Positions 5,874 to 13,293 of a DNA stretch of 13,293 bases are shown here, piece by piece. Source of the DNA: Paracoccaceae bacterium (GTDB lineage Bacteria; Pseudomonadota; Alphaproteobacteria; Rhodobacterales; Rhodobacteraceae). A program made the translations under genes and the position numbers. The stretch lies in assembly GCA_018647275.1 (NCBI GenBank), contig JABGTH010000209.1, positions 1 through 13,293 of the forward strand, in the 5' to 3' direction. The first letter of the stretch is position 1; each line of letters begins with the position of its first letter. The notes beneath the pieces were generated by a model, which was given only the letters and a program-made list of their open reading frames with translations, was not told where the DNA came from and ran no database searches.

Positions 5874-7313
5874 ATGCTGGAGAAACGCGACTTTTTTATC
5901 AACGGTGAGTGGGTCAAAAGCCAAGGCGGCACGGACCATCACGTCATCGATCCATCCACAGAAGAACCAACAGCCGTTATCACGCTGGGTTCTGACGCAG
6001 ACACCAACGCCGCCGTTGCTGCGGCGAAGGCTGCGTTGCCAGCATGGATGGCCACCCCAGTTGAGGAACGTATCGCTTATGTTTCCAAGCTGATCGAAAT
6101 TTACGAGTCCCGCGCCGAGGATTTAGCCGTGGCGATGAGCGCCGAAATGGGCGCTCCTATTTCGATGTCTCGTTCCAGCCAAGTTGGAGCAGGATCTTAC
6201 CACCTCAAGAACTTTATTCGCGCGGCCAAGGGTTTTGAATTCAGCCGCCCGTTGGGATCTCACGCGCCCAACGATCGGATCATCTATGAACCCGTCGGTG
6301 TGGCCGCGTTGATCACTCCGTGGAACTGGCCGATGAACCAAGTGACCCTAAAAGTTGGCGCGGCCGCCATTGCAGGTTGCACCATGGTGCTTAAGCCATC
6401 CGAGGAAAGCCCAATCAACGCAATGGTCTTTGCCGAGATGATGGAAGAAGCGGGTTTCCCCAAAGGTGTGTTCAACATGCTGAACGGTGACGGTGTTGGC
6501 GTTGGCTCAACCCTATCTGGTCACAAGGACGTGGACATGGTCAGCTTCACCGGTTCGACCCGTGCAGGCACGTTGATTTCCAAGAACGCCGCCGACACCC
6601 TGAAACGTGTGCATCTTGAGCTTGGTGGCAAAGGTGCCAACCTGATCTTTGACGATGCAGACGAAAAGGCCGTGAAGCGTGGCGTGATGCATATGATGCA
6701 GAACACAGGTCAGTCCTGTAATGCACCAAGCCGTATGCTGGTCCAGAAGGGCATCTACGATCAAGTTGTTGCTGAGGCTGCCGCAATCGCTGACAAAGTC
6801 ACTGTAGGCCCTGCATCTGAAGAGGGCCGCCACATTGGTCCTGTCGTGAACGAGGTCCAATGGAACAAAATTCAAGGGATGATCGAGGTTGGTATCGCTG
6901 AGGGTGCAAAGCTGGTTGCTGGTGGTCCGGGGCGGCCTGAGGGGCTGAGCCGTGGGTTCTATGTAAAGCCAACGGTCTTTGCGGACGTGAATAACCAGAT
7001 GGTAATTGCGCAACAGGAAATCTTTGGCCCTGTGCTGGCGATCATCCCGTTTGAGACAGAGGAAGAAGCTGTCGAGATCGCCAACGACACGCCATACGGT
7101 TTGACCAACTACGTTCAAACCCAAGACATGGCGCGCGCCAATCGTCTGGCCACGCAACTGCGGTCTGGCATGGTCGAAATGAACGGTACATCCCGCGCCG
7201 CAGGTTCCCCATTTGGCGGCATGAAGCAGTCTGGCAACGGCCGTGAAGGTGGCGTTTGGGGGTTGGAAGACTTCCTAGAGGTGAAGGCCGTTTCTGGCTG
7301 GACGCCTGTGTAA
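5874..7313 (+). CDS. NAD(P)-dependent aldehyde dehydrogenase
   Basis: A 479-residue soluble ALDH-superfamily enzyme oxidising an aldehyde to a carboxylate. All key residues are visible: N151 in PWNWPMN (oxyanion hole), K174 in LKPSEESP (cofactor), E249 in LELGGKG (general base), nucleophile C282 in NTGQSCNAPSR, and E382 in QEIFGPV. I chose the ATG at 5874 because GGGAGA (5862-5867) sits six bases upstream and the family N-terminus begins at KRDFFINGEWV. A GTG at 5817 in frame adds 19 atypical residues. The substrate is not evident; closest in style to broad 'aldehyde dehydrogenase family' members of roseobacters (possibly the CddD-like group, low confidence). It diverges from the peroxiredoxin, has no operon partner and ends in its own terminator. 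Confidence 0.95.
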   Translation: MLEKRDFFINGEWVKSQGGTDHHVIDPSTEEPTAVITLGSDADTNAAVAAAKAALPAWMATPVEERIAYVSKLIEIYESRAEDLAVAMSAEMGAPISMSRSSQVGAGSYHLKNFIRAAKGFEFSRPLGSHAPNDRIIYEPVGVAALITPWNWPMNQVTLKVGAAAIAGCTMVLKPSEESPINAMVFAEMMEEAGFPKGVFNMLNGDGVGVGSTLSGHKDVDMVSFTGSTRAGTLISKNAADTLKRVHLELGGKGANLIFDDADEKAVKRGVMHMMQNTGQSCNAPSRMLVQKGIYDQVVAEAAAIADKVTVGPASEEGRHIGPVVNEVQWNKIQGMIEVGIAEGAKLVAGGPGRPEGLSRGFYVKPTVFADVNNQMVIAQQEIFGPVLAIIPFETEEEAVEIANDTPYGLTNYVQTQDMARANRLATQLRSGMVEMNGTSRAAGSPFGGMKQSGNGREGGVWGLEDFLEVKAVSGWTPV

Positions 7314-7337
7314 GCTTTGCACCACTGTTAAGTTAAG

Positions 7338-7370
7338 AAAGGGCTGCCAGTTTTGGTGGCCCTTTGTTTT
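7338..7370 (+). terminator. Rho-independent terminator after the aldehyde dehydrogenase
   Basis: Stem AAAGGGCTGCCA (7338-7349) with TGGTGGCCCTTT (7354-7365), 12 pairs with two G-U wobbles, loop GTTT, then GTTTT. It lies 25 bases after the stop and 42 before the end of the convergent lacI-type gene. The - strand copy is followed by TTTC, so it may be partly bidirectional. Confidence 0.85.
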
Positions 7371-7411
7371 CGAGCGCTCGATATACCCAAGATTTGCGCA
7401 ATCAGTCTTTT

Positions 7412-8446
7412 TTAGAGACGTCTCGTCAAAGGGGGAATGTTTTCTGGCGTTACGACCTGAATATGAGAAATGGGTGTCTCTAGCGGCTCGAGCACCAGTT
7501 TATGATGGTGCAAGAACGCATGAAACACGTTTTGCAAATCCACGCGCAAATCGTGGTGAAGCACGAAACTGAGGTTCCCCTGTTCGATCAGCGTTCGGTT
7601 GTCGTTGTCCAGATCGTGGGCCACAAAAATGTCGGATCTTAAGGCGTTCTGTTTGAGAACCTCCAAGATCGTCTTATTGCCCCCACCCATCGAATAGACA
7701 GCACGCACTTGATCCAGACCTTCGACAACCGTCTGGATAATCCGCGCGGTTTCGAAATGTACGCCGCTGCCACCGTTTGCATCGACAATACATAGCTTTG
7801 GACAAAGGCGGCTGAGTGTCACCTTGAACGCCACTTCGCGTTCTTCTTCGCCCAGAAAGAGACTGTTGCTTTTGGAGGTCAGAACGGTTCCCGCACTCGC
7901 CCCAATTGACTTGGCAATAAGATAGGCGGCCGTGCGCCCCGCGCTTTGATTATCAAGGCCGACATAGGCGATGCGTTTTGTCGTCGTCAGATCTGTAACC
8001 AAAGTGACCACAGGAATACCTGATGCGATCAGTCGATCAACAGCAGCGCGTATCTTTGGCAAATCACGCGCTTTAAGGCAGACCCCATGACTCCCCCTTT
8101 TGGCAATGCGAGACAACGCAGAGACAACATCATCCTCGTCCATGATCTCTTGGGCCAAGAACCGTGGGCGGCACACGGCATTTGCGATACGGGGCAACAC
8201 CTGTTCGGCAGCGTGCTGTACTTCACGGCTGAAGCGCGAGGGCGCTTCGATGACAAAATCGAAAAACAAACGGCGTCCACGGGCACTAAGTTGCCCCTCT
8301 TGCCCTTCAAGCTCTGAAATTGCGGCGGCGACACGTGCCTTGGTTTGTGGACTGACATGCGCGCGGTTGTTGATCGCGCGGTCAACCGTCGCGGTGCTAA
8401 GCCCCGATTGTCTGGCAATTTCTTTAAGAGGAAATCGATGTGTCAT
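7412..8446 (-). CDS. LacI-family transcriptional regulator
   Basis: A 344-residue dimeric DNA-binding repressor or activator with a periplasmic-binding-protein-like sensor domain. The N-terminal helix-turn-helix (about residues 5-26, FPLKEIARQSGLSTATVDRAINNR) is followed by the hinge-helix region up to about residue 50. The ligand domain is about 55-335, with the 'AYVGLDNQSAGRTAAYLI' stretch common to the family. The variant TVDRAINNR in place of TVSRVLN marks the subgroup that often controls sugar or polyol uptake clusters. The ATG at 8446 is preferred because the HTH begins four residues later; an upstream TTG at 8479 in frame would add 11 unlikely residues. It diverges from the PhyH-family gene and is its obvious candidate regulator. 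No transporter or sugar enzyme lies nearby, so the ligand is unknown. Confidence 0.92.
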   Translation of the reverse strand: MTHRFPLKEIARQSGLSTATVDRAINNRAHVSPQTKARVAAAISELEGQEGQLSARGRRLFFDFVIEAPSRFSREVQHAAEQVLPRIANAVCRPRFLAQEIMDEDDVVSALSRIAKRGSHGVCLKARDLPKIRAAVDRLIASGIPVVTLVTDLTTTKRIAYVGLDNQSAGRTAAYLIAKSIGASAGTVLTSKSNSLFLGEEEREVAFKVTLSRLCPKLCIVDANGGSGVHFETARIIQTVVEGLDQVRAVYSMGGGNKTILEVLKQNALRSDIFVAHDLDNDNRTLIEQGNLSFVLHHDLRVDLQNVFHAFLHHHKLVLEPLETPISHIQVVTPENIPPLTRRL

Positions 8447-8526
8447 TTGATGCGTTTCTGATGTCTTTTTCGAAACCAATCAAGGTCTTTTTATTGAACA
8501 GTGAAGACAACACAAGGAGACATTCA
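8447..8526. promoter_or_regulatory. Divergent control region with candidate LacI operator
   Basis: All promoters and operators for the regulator and the dioxygenase must fit in these 80 bases or overlap the genes. An 8-base palindrome with the central CG typical of LacI-family sites, TTTCGAAA, lies at 8468-8475. The dioxygenase SD AAGGAG is at 8514-8519. No -35/-10 pair is clear enough to call. Confidence 0.35.
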
Positions 8527-9708
8527 ATGATCGACCAGACTAAAATTGATGCCGGGTATTTTGATAGTATAGATTGTGATTTGGGCGCATTCACCACGCT
8601 TATTAATCAAACTGCGAACTCCTCAGACGTACCGCATGCCGCCGACGTTCAAAAGAATGTACCCATTTATGACATGACCAATTTGCGCCCAACCCTTGAA
8701 GATAGGGCGCAACGTCGGGCAATCATGGCCGAATGGGCGCGTGTTCTTAAGGCAGGTGCAGGTATTCTGGTTTTGCGAGGTGCATATGCGAACACTGGCG
8801 TTCTTGACGAAGCAACCGCAATCTACGAACACATTATAGAAACGGAAAAGCTGGCAAGCGGCGGTGGAGGGGATCATTTCGCGGCCTCAGGGTCGAATGA
8901 CCGGATATGGAATTCTTTGCAAAAACTTTGCGAGGCATCACCAGAGGTGTTTTTGCGCTACTTCGCCAATACATCTATCGCGGCGGTTTGCGAAGCGTGG
9001 CTTGGCCCGAATTATCAAATGACTGCACAAATCAATTTGGTTCATCCAGGCGGTGCAGCACAGCAGGCACATCGTGATTATCATCTTGGCTTTCAAACTG
9101 CGGAGACAAGTTCACAGTATCCCGCACATGTGCATGATCTTTCACCTGCCCTGACCTTACAGGGGGCCGTCGCACATTGTGACATGCCGGTTGAAAGTGG
9201 CCCAACAAAGCTATTGCCGTTTTCACAACTCTACCGCGCTGGTTATGCAGCATGGCGTAGGGACGATTTTCGTGCGTTGTTTGAAGAACGGTGCATTCAG
9301 CTGCCATTGGCGAAAGGGGACGCCCTGTTTTTCAATCCGGCCGTTTTCCATGCTGCCGGCGCAAATTCGAGCAGTGATATTCACCGTATGGCAAACCTGT
9401 TGCAGGTGTCCTCTGCGTTCGGGCGTGCAATGGAAACGGTCGACCGCGAGAAGATGTGCAAGTTGCTATATCCCCATGCGGTGAGTGCACATCAGAACAA
9501 AACGTTGGGTGTCGCCGATTTAGAGGCTGCAATTGCTGCATCTGCAGAGGGCTATTCTTTCCCGACCAATTTGAACCGCGATCCCCCCAAAGGCGGACTT
9601 GCCCCCGAGACCCAACAAGCATTATTCACCCGTGCCCTTGCTGAGGGTTTGGATCTAAAGGCATTTACAGCGATCTTAGATGAGATGCGCAGCAAGCAAT
9701 TGCCATAG
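8527..9708 (+). CDS. Phytanoyl-CoA dioxygenase (PhyH)-family oxygenase
   Basis: A 393-residue protein of the Fe(II)/2-oxoglutarate oxygenase superfamily, expected to hydroxylate a small organic substrate while decarboxylating 2-oxoglutarate. The iron ligands are probably H182 and D184 in AHRDYH and distal H275 in NPAVFHAAGAN; R287, twelve residues later in DIHRMANLLQ, is suited to binding 2-oxoglutarate. The N-terminal 90 residues precede the jelly-roll core, and about 90 residues follow it, making it longer than many PhyH proteins (about 280-310). The ATG at 8527 has AAGGAG seven bases upstream; an in-frame ATG at 8440 would overlap the regulator gene and adds 29 atypical residues. The substrate is unknown. 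It diverges from the LacI-type gene and ends 15 bases from the convergent rluA with no terminator between. Confidence 0.9.
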   Translation: MIDQTKIDAGYFDSIDCDLGAFTTLINQTANSSDVPHAADVQKNVPIYDMTNLRPTLEDRAQRRAIMAEWARVLKAGAGILVLRGAYANTGVLDEATAIYEHIIETEKLASGGGGDHFAASGSNDRIWNSLQKLCEASPEVFLRYFANTSIAAVCEAWLGPNYQMTAQINLVHPGGAAQQAHRDYHLGFQTAETSSQYPAHVHDLSPALTLQGAVAHCDMPVESGPTKLLPFSQLYRAGYAAWRRDDFRALFEERCIQLPLAKGDALFFNPAVFHAAGANSSSDIHRMANLLQVSSAFGRAMETVDREKMCKLLYPHAVSAHQNKTLGVADLEAAIAASAEGYSFPTNLNRDPPKGGLAPETQQALFTRALAEGLDLKAFTAILDEMRSKQLP

Positions 9709-9723
9709 CTTTTACCAACAGTA

Positions 9724-10371
9724 CTAAAACGGTGCCTTAGCCCGTACTCGCAACGACTGCCCGCTCTCAGGATGCCGCACACGCAACTCTTCGGCGTGCA
9801 GCATCATGCGTGGGAACGCTTGGCTTTTTTCATATCCATAAAACGGGTCGCCTAAAATCGGGTGGCCCAAAGCCAACATATGCAACCGCAATTGGTGTGT
9901 TCGGCCCGTTTTCGGGATCAATCTGATCCGCGATGTCTCGCCCTGATCCTTAAGCAACCGCCAATCAGTGACAGAGGGTTTCCCAGTTTCGTGGCAGACC
10001 ATTTGCAAGGGGCGGTTTGGCCAATCGACAATCAATGGCAAATCGACAGTGCCTGCCTTCTCCTCGGGTACGCCCCAAACACGGGCGACATACATCTTCT
10101 TGGTTTGACGTTCTTGGAACTGCACCGACAACGTGCGTTGTGCATGTGGGTTCAGGCCAAAGATCATCACGCCTGACGTGTCGCGATCCAAACGGTGCAC
10201 CAACAAAGCATGTGGAAACACCTGCTGCACTCGTGTGATCAGGCAATCCGCCAAATGCTCGCCCCGTCCAGGGACGGAGAGCAGGCCAGCGGGCTTATCA
10301 ACGGCAATGACATCTGCATCGTCGTGCAAAATGACAAGCGGATCGTGCGGGGGGGTATAGGGTGTTTGCAT
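9724..10371 (-). CDS. rluA: Pseudouridine synthase, RluA
   Basis: A 215-residue RluA-family enzyme isomerising uridine to pseudouridine in RNA; in E. coli RluA acts on 23S rRNA U746 and tRNA U32. The catalytic Asp is D62 in VHRLDRDTSGV, with Tyr94 in KKMYVARVWG and the GRTHQLRLHM motif at 156-165. There is no N-terminal S4 domain, and the length is very close to the E. coli enzyme (219), which favours RluA over RluC or RluD. MetM at 10371 is the only start giving the family N-terminus (PPHDPLVILHDD); GAGGG is only one base upstream, so the ribosome site is poor. It lies 30 bases downstream of rarD on the same strand and is probably co-transcribed and perhaps translationally coupled. Confidence 0.93.
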   Translation of the reverse strand: MQTPYTPPHDPLVILHDDADVIAVDKPAGLLSVPGRGEHLADCLITRVQQVFPHALLVHRLDRDTSGVMIFGLNPHAQRTLSVQFQERQTKKMYVARVWGVPEEKAGTVDLPLIVDWPNRPLQMVCHETGKPSVTDWRLLKDQGETSRIRLIPKTGRTHQLRLHMLALGHPILGDPFYGYEKSQAFPRMMLHAEELRVRHPESGQSLRVRAKAPF

Positions 10372-10401
10372 GCCCTCAGTTCACAGATGTACGTTTGGTT
10401 T

Positions 10402-11307
10402 TCAACCCTCTCGACGCATCTTGCGAAACATAGAGATCGAATAGATCACCAATGCGGCCCAGATCATCGGAAAGGCGATCATACGGGCACGCCCGAACTC
10501 CTCACCGAAAGCAAAGACAGCAACAAGGAAGATCAACGTCGGTGCGATGTATTGCATGATGGCGATCGTGGCCAGCTGCAGCCCCTTTGCCCCATTCGCA
10601 TACAGTAATAGCGGCACAGCCGTAACGATACCGCAGCCCATCATCATCAACGTGTCGCGCGATGGACTAAATTCAAAATGGTTTTGTCCCTGCACGCCCA
10701 GCCACGTCACATAGATCAGTGCAGGTACCAGTAGGATCAACACCTCTAGCAAGAACCCTTGGTTCGGGCCGATCGGCAGCTGCTTTTTTGCAAGGGCATA
10801 CAGCCCCCATGAAACGGTTAGCCCCAAAGACACCCAAGGCACTGACCCATTTGAAACCGCCAAAACGACAACAGCACCTGCAGCCAAAGCGATGGCGACA
10901 AGCTGTGCGCGGGTTAACGCTTCACGAAGGACAATCGCACCAAGTGCGACACTAAACAGTGGGTTTATGTAATACCCAAGGGCCGCATCAAGGGTACGGT
11001 CGGCGGCAATGGCCCAGACATAAATCCCCCAGTTGATAGAGATCAGTGCAGCGGTGACGCAGGCCATTCCCAACATCTTAGGATCCATGATCGCATTGCG
11101 CACATCCTTGGTCCGCCCCAGAATAATCAGTAAGATGCCTGCAATGGGCACCGACCAGATCACGCGGTGCGCAACCACTTCGGCGGATGGCAGATGCGAC
11201 AACAGCTTGAGATAGATCGGTAGGAAGCCCCACAAGAAATACGCCGCAAAGGCAAAGCCAAAGCCAGATAGAGTGTCACCACTTTTAGTTGTAGATGGCT
11301 TTGGCAT
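10402..11307 (-). CDS. rarD: RarD protein, EamA/DMT-superfamily permease
   Basis: A 301-residue inner-membrane protein with about ten hydrophobic segments arranged as two EamA halves. The start GFGFAFAAYFLWGFLPIYLKLL, the AHRVIWSVP motif in helix 2, the SINWGIYVWAI and LGYYINPLFSVALG motifs, and the late QYIAPTLIFLVAVF block are hallmarks of RarD. Family length is about 295-300. The transported substrate is not known. The start at 11307 is chosen because GGAG (11318-11315) lies seven bases upstream; the in-frame ATG at 11364 would add 19 hydrophilic residues and has no ribosome site. It heads a two-gene unit with rluA. Confidence 0.93.
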   Translation of the reverse strand: MPKPSTTKSGDTLSGFGFAFAAYFLWGFLPIYLKLLSHLPSAEVVAHRVIWSVPIAGILLIILGRTKDVRNAIMDPKMLGMACVTAALISINWGIYVWAIAADRTLDAALGYYINPLFSVALGAIVLREALTRAQLVAIALAAGAVVVLAVSNGSVPWVSLGLTVSWGLYALAKKQLPIGPNQGFLLEVLILLVPALIYVTWLGVQGQNHFEFSPSRDTLMMMGCGIVTAVPLLLYANGAKGLQLATIAIMQYIAPTLIFLVAVFAFGEEFGRARMIAFPMIWAALVIYSISMFRKMRREG

Positions 11308-11931
11308 GAGGATGCTCCGGTCGCTGGGTAAGCTATGGGTAACAGCCTTATTACTGCTGTCCATTAATATAAATTACGGAGAAATTCAGTGGTCGTGCCG
11401 GGGTCGCGAAAAACCGCCAAAACAAAGGGTATGGTTTCCCCTACTTAAGTTAACCCCATTTTAAATTGACTACTGATTAATACTTTTTGGACAAACACTT
11501 TCGATTCTTTAAATGGAACTCTCAAGCCCTGCATCAAATAACAGTTTACCCAGCATCGTTTTAGATGCGTTTATTACTGACACATTGAACGCTTAATGTG
11601 GGAAGCCGATCCAATTTGGCCCTAACCGTTACAAACCAGACGCAAAGTTACACAAAGCGCTCGAATTCACCTAAACTTGTGCCAAGTATCAAAAGTGTGA
11701 TTGCAATCGGAAGCACTTCTATCGGTGAAAAACCCTATGAAAAATTTATCTATCGTCGCGTATCCAGATTTGAAAAGGGCGATGCGATTTGTTTGACAGC
11801 AACACGCAAAGACTGACCAAATGTCCGCATCAAATCTGCTAAATGGATATTTCATCACTCTCTACCTTTGTGATGCTCATCAAAATAATTCGGCGCGCAA
11901 ACTGCCGTTAAAGCTGTTTACGCATCAAACC
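11308..11931. other. 624-base gap with no recognised gene
   Basis: The promoter region of rarD and the 3' region of the DMGDH-like gene lie here, in AT-rich sequence. A + frame with a GTG start (11598-11816, 72 codons) reads KSVIAIGSTSIGEKPYEKF then YRRVSRFEKGDAICLTA. It looks protein-like but has no Shine-Dalgarno and I do not recognise it. It may be a remnant or chance. An inverted repeat CATCAC (11853-11858) / GTGATG (11870-11875) has no U-run, so it is not a standard terminator. I see no RNA gene. Confidence 0.5.
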
Positions 11932-13293
11932 TTAGACCTTCACGCGCTCTGATTTGGGATCATAGAAAGGCTTCAGCTGTGCCTTTGCCTTGACCCGCGT
12001 GCCCATCACATCGATTTCAAATGATGAAGCCAGCAGCTCTGCCACGCTTTCACCTTTGCATGGCACATAGCCCATACCGATGGCCGCACCCACGTGGTGT
12101 CCGTATCCGCCCGAAGACAAATAGCCAACATTTTCACCATTCCGCAAGATTGGTTCGTTGTGGTACAGCAACGGCTCTGCATCGGTCAGTTTAAACTGGA
12201 CCAAGCGTTGCTCAAGCCCTGTTTCGCGCTTGGCCAACACAGCGTCACGACCAATAAAGTTAGGCTTGTCCATTTTAACAGCAAAGCCAAGGCCCGCTTC
12301 AAGAACGTGATCCTCTGACGTGATGTCATGCCCAAAGTGACGGAAGCCTTTTTCCATTCGGCATGTGTCCATCATATGCATCCCGCACAGTTTTAGTCCC
12401 ATGTCTTGGCCCGCCTCATGCAGCGTTTCAAACATATGGCCCGCCATGTCGGACGGCATATAGATTTCCCAACCCAACTCGCCCACATAAGTAACGCGGT
12501 GCACACGAGCGAGGCCCATGCCCAGCTCGATTTCTTGCGCTGTCCCGAATGGGTTCACCGCATTGCTAAAGTCATTCGGCGATACAGCTTGCAGCAGTTT
12601 ACGCGCGTTTGGCCCCATGACAGCCAAGACGCCCTCGCCCGCGGTGACGTCCGTGATCACCACGTTAAAGTCACCCTGATTGCGACGCATCCATGTTTGG
12701 TCTCCAAGGCGCGTCGCAGCGGGTGTCACGACAAGATAACAGTTCTCTTCGATCCGCGTGACGGTCACATCCGCTTCGATCCCAGCCTTGGAATTCAGGA
12801 ACTGTGTGTAGACAATTTTACCAACGGGTACATCATAATCACCGCCACCGATGTAGTTCATAAAGGCCATTGCATCACGGCCCTCAACCCGCAGTTTCCC
12901 AAAGGACGTCATGTCATACATGCCTACGTTATTGCGCACTGAGTTGTGTTCGGCAGCTACGTTGTCAAAGAAGTTTTGGCGTTTCCATGAGTATTCGTAT
13001 TCTGGTTTCTGGCCTTCATTTGCGAACCAATTGGCCCGTTCCCAACCTGCAATTTCGCCCATGACGGCGCCTTGATCCAACAGATGTTGGTGGAACGGCG
13101 TGCGGCGCACACCGCGCGCTGTTGCCTTTTGGCGGAAGGGGAAGTGATCGGCATAAAGCAGACCAAGCGTCTCTTTTGAACGAGCCTCAAGATAACGTTT
13201 ATTGCCTTGGAACGGCTGCATCCGACTGATGTCTACATCGCCAAGATCGAATGGTTTTTCACCTGCATCCATCCATGCCGCCAGCGCCATACC
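11932..13293 (-). CDS. Dimethylglycine/sarcosine dehydrogenase-like FAD oxidoreductase, C-terminal part
   Basis: The frame is open to the window edge, so this is the C-terminal 453 or so residues of a protein normally about 800-820 long; the N-terminal FAD-binding DAO domain lies outside. Numbering from the Met at 13290: an FAO_M-type domain at about 20-80, then a GcvT-like tetrahydrofolate-binding domain from about 100 to 345 with MYDMTSFGKLRV (124-135), YVGELGWEIY (268-277) and DTCRMEKGFRHFGHD (308-322), then the GcvT C-terminal barrel at about 355-445 (GYLSSGGYGHHVG). Such enzymes demethylate dimethylglycine, sarcosine or related N-methyl compounds and pass the one-carbon unit to tetrahydrofolate. 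Roseobacters carry several paralogues, so substrate cannot be fixed. It is not DmdA, which is a stand-alone GcvT-like protein of about 370 residues. Confidence 0.92.
   Translation of the reverse strand, partial: GMALAAWMDAGEKPFDLGDVDISRMQPFQGNKRYLEARSKETLGLLYADHFPFRQKATARGVRRTPFHQHLLDQGAVMGEIAGWERANWFANEGQKPEYEYSWKRQNFFDNVAAEHNSVRNNVGMYDMTSFGKLRVEGRDAMAFMNYIGGGDYDVPVGKIVYTQFLNSKAGIEADVTVTRIEENCYLVVTPAATRLGDQTWMRRNQGDFNVVITDVTAGEGVLAVMGPNARKLLQAVSPNDFSNAVNPFGTAQEIELGMGLARVHRVTYVGELGWEIYMPSDMAGHMFETLHEAGQDMGLKLCGMHMMDTCRMEKGFRHFGHDITSEDHVLEAGLGFAVKMDKPNFIGRDAVLAKRETGLEQRLVQFKLTDAEPLLYHNEPILRNGENVGYLSSGGYGHHVGAAIGMGYVPCKGESVAELLASSFEIDVMGTRVKAKAQLKPFYDPKSERVKV

Noticed and set aside
6513..7157. 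A 214-codon ORF antisense to the aldehyde dehydrogenase
   Set aside because: It is a shadow of a gene with all catalytic residues intact and shows no recognisable protein features.
8440..8526. Upstream ATG for the PhyH-family gene
   Set aside because: It overlaps the divergent regulator gene, the added residues are atypical, and AAGGAG is placed for the ATG at 8527.
11308..11364. ATG at 11364 as the rarD start
   Set aside because: No ribosome site there; GGAG precedes the ATG at 11307, which gives the usual RarD length.
11853..11875. Inverted repeat CATCAC/GTGATG as a terminator for the DMGDH-like gene
   Set aside because: Short stem, 11-base loop and no following T-run on either strand.

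Overview
The window looks like a chromosomal segment of a marine alphaproteobacterium of the Roseobacter group (Rhodobacteraceae). This rests on gene content and protein sequence: an alphaproteobacterial-type PNPase, a DMGDH-like FAD/GcvT oxidoreductase, a RarD permease, a LacI-type regulator with a 'TATVDRAINNR' helix, and a plant/cyanobacterial-type acyl desaturase. GC content is moderate. The decayed left end would fit a lineage rich in pseudogenes, but I cannot name the genus. There is no rRNA, tRNA, CRISPR array or complete insertion sequence.

Layout. Positions 1-696 hold no gene I recognise. Positions 697-1482 are a small gene graveyard. A YdeI/OmpD-associated family gene on the + strand has been reduced by two internal deletions, a T-run frameshift and two Trp-to-stop changes. 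On the - strand, the first ~53 codons of a LysE-type exporter are joined out of frame to the C-terminal part of an unrelated small membrane protein. An intact fatty acid desaturase (-, 1483-2511) comes next. Facing away from it is pnp (+, 2794-4935), whose leader carries three consecutive stem-loops and a possible 14-codon leader ORF behind a perfect Shine-Dalgarno. A strong terminator separates pnp from a convergent 1-Cys peroxiredoxin (-). An aldehyde dehydrogenase (+) diverges from the peroxiredoxin and ends in its own terminator. A LacI-type regulator (-, 7412-8446) and a phytanoyl-CoA dioxygenase-family enzyme (+, 8527-9708) are divergently arranged around an 80-base gap. The dioxygenase converges, with only 15 bases between, on a two-gene - strand unit, rarD then rluA. 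A 624-base gap with no recognised gene follows. The right edge is the C-terminal half of a dimethylglycine/sarcosine dehydrogenase-like protein running off the window.

How the parts fit. Most genes are housekeeping or stress functions that look independently transcribed: RNA turnover (PNPase), rRNA/tRNA pseudouridylation (RluA), peroxide removal (Prx), aldehyde oxidation, membrane lipid unsaturation and methylated-glycine catabolism. The one local regulator-enzyme module is LacI with the PhyH-family oxygenase; its substrate is unknown. I did not find a convincing new multi-gene system. The most informative observations are the decayed cluster at the left, which no single reading frame reveals, and the structured pnp leader.
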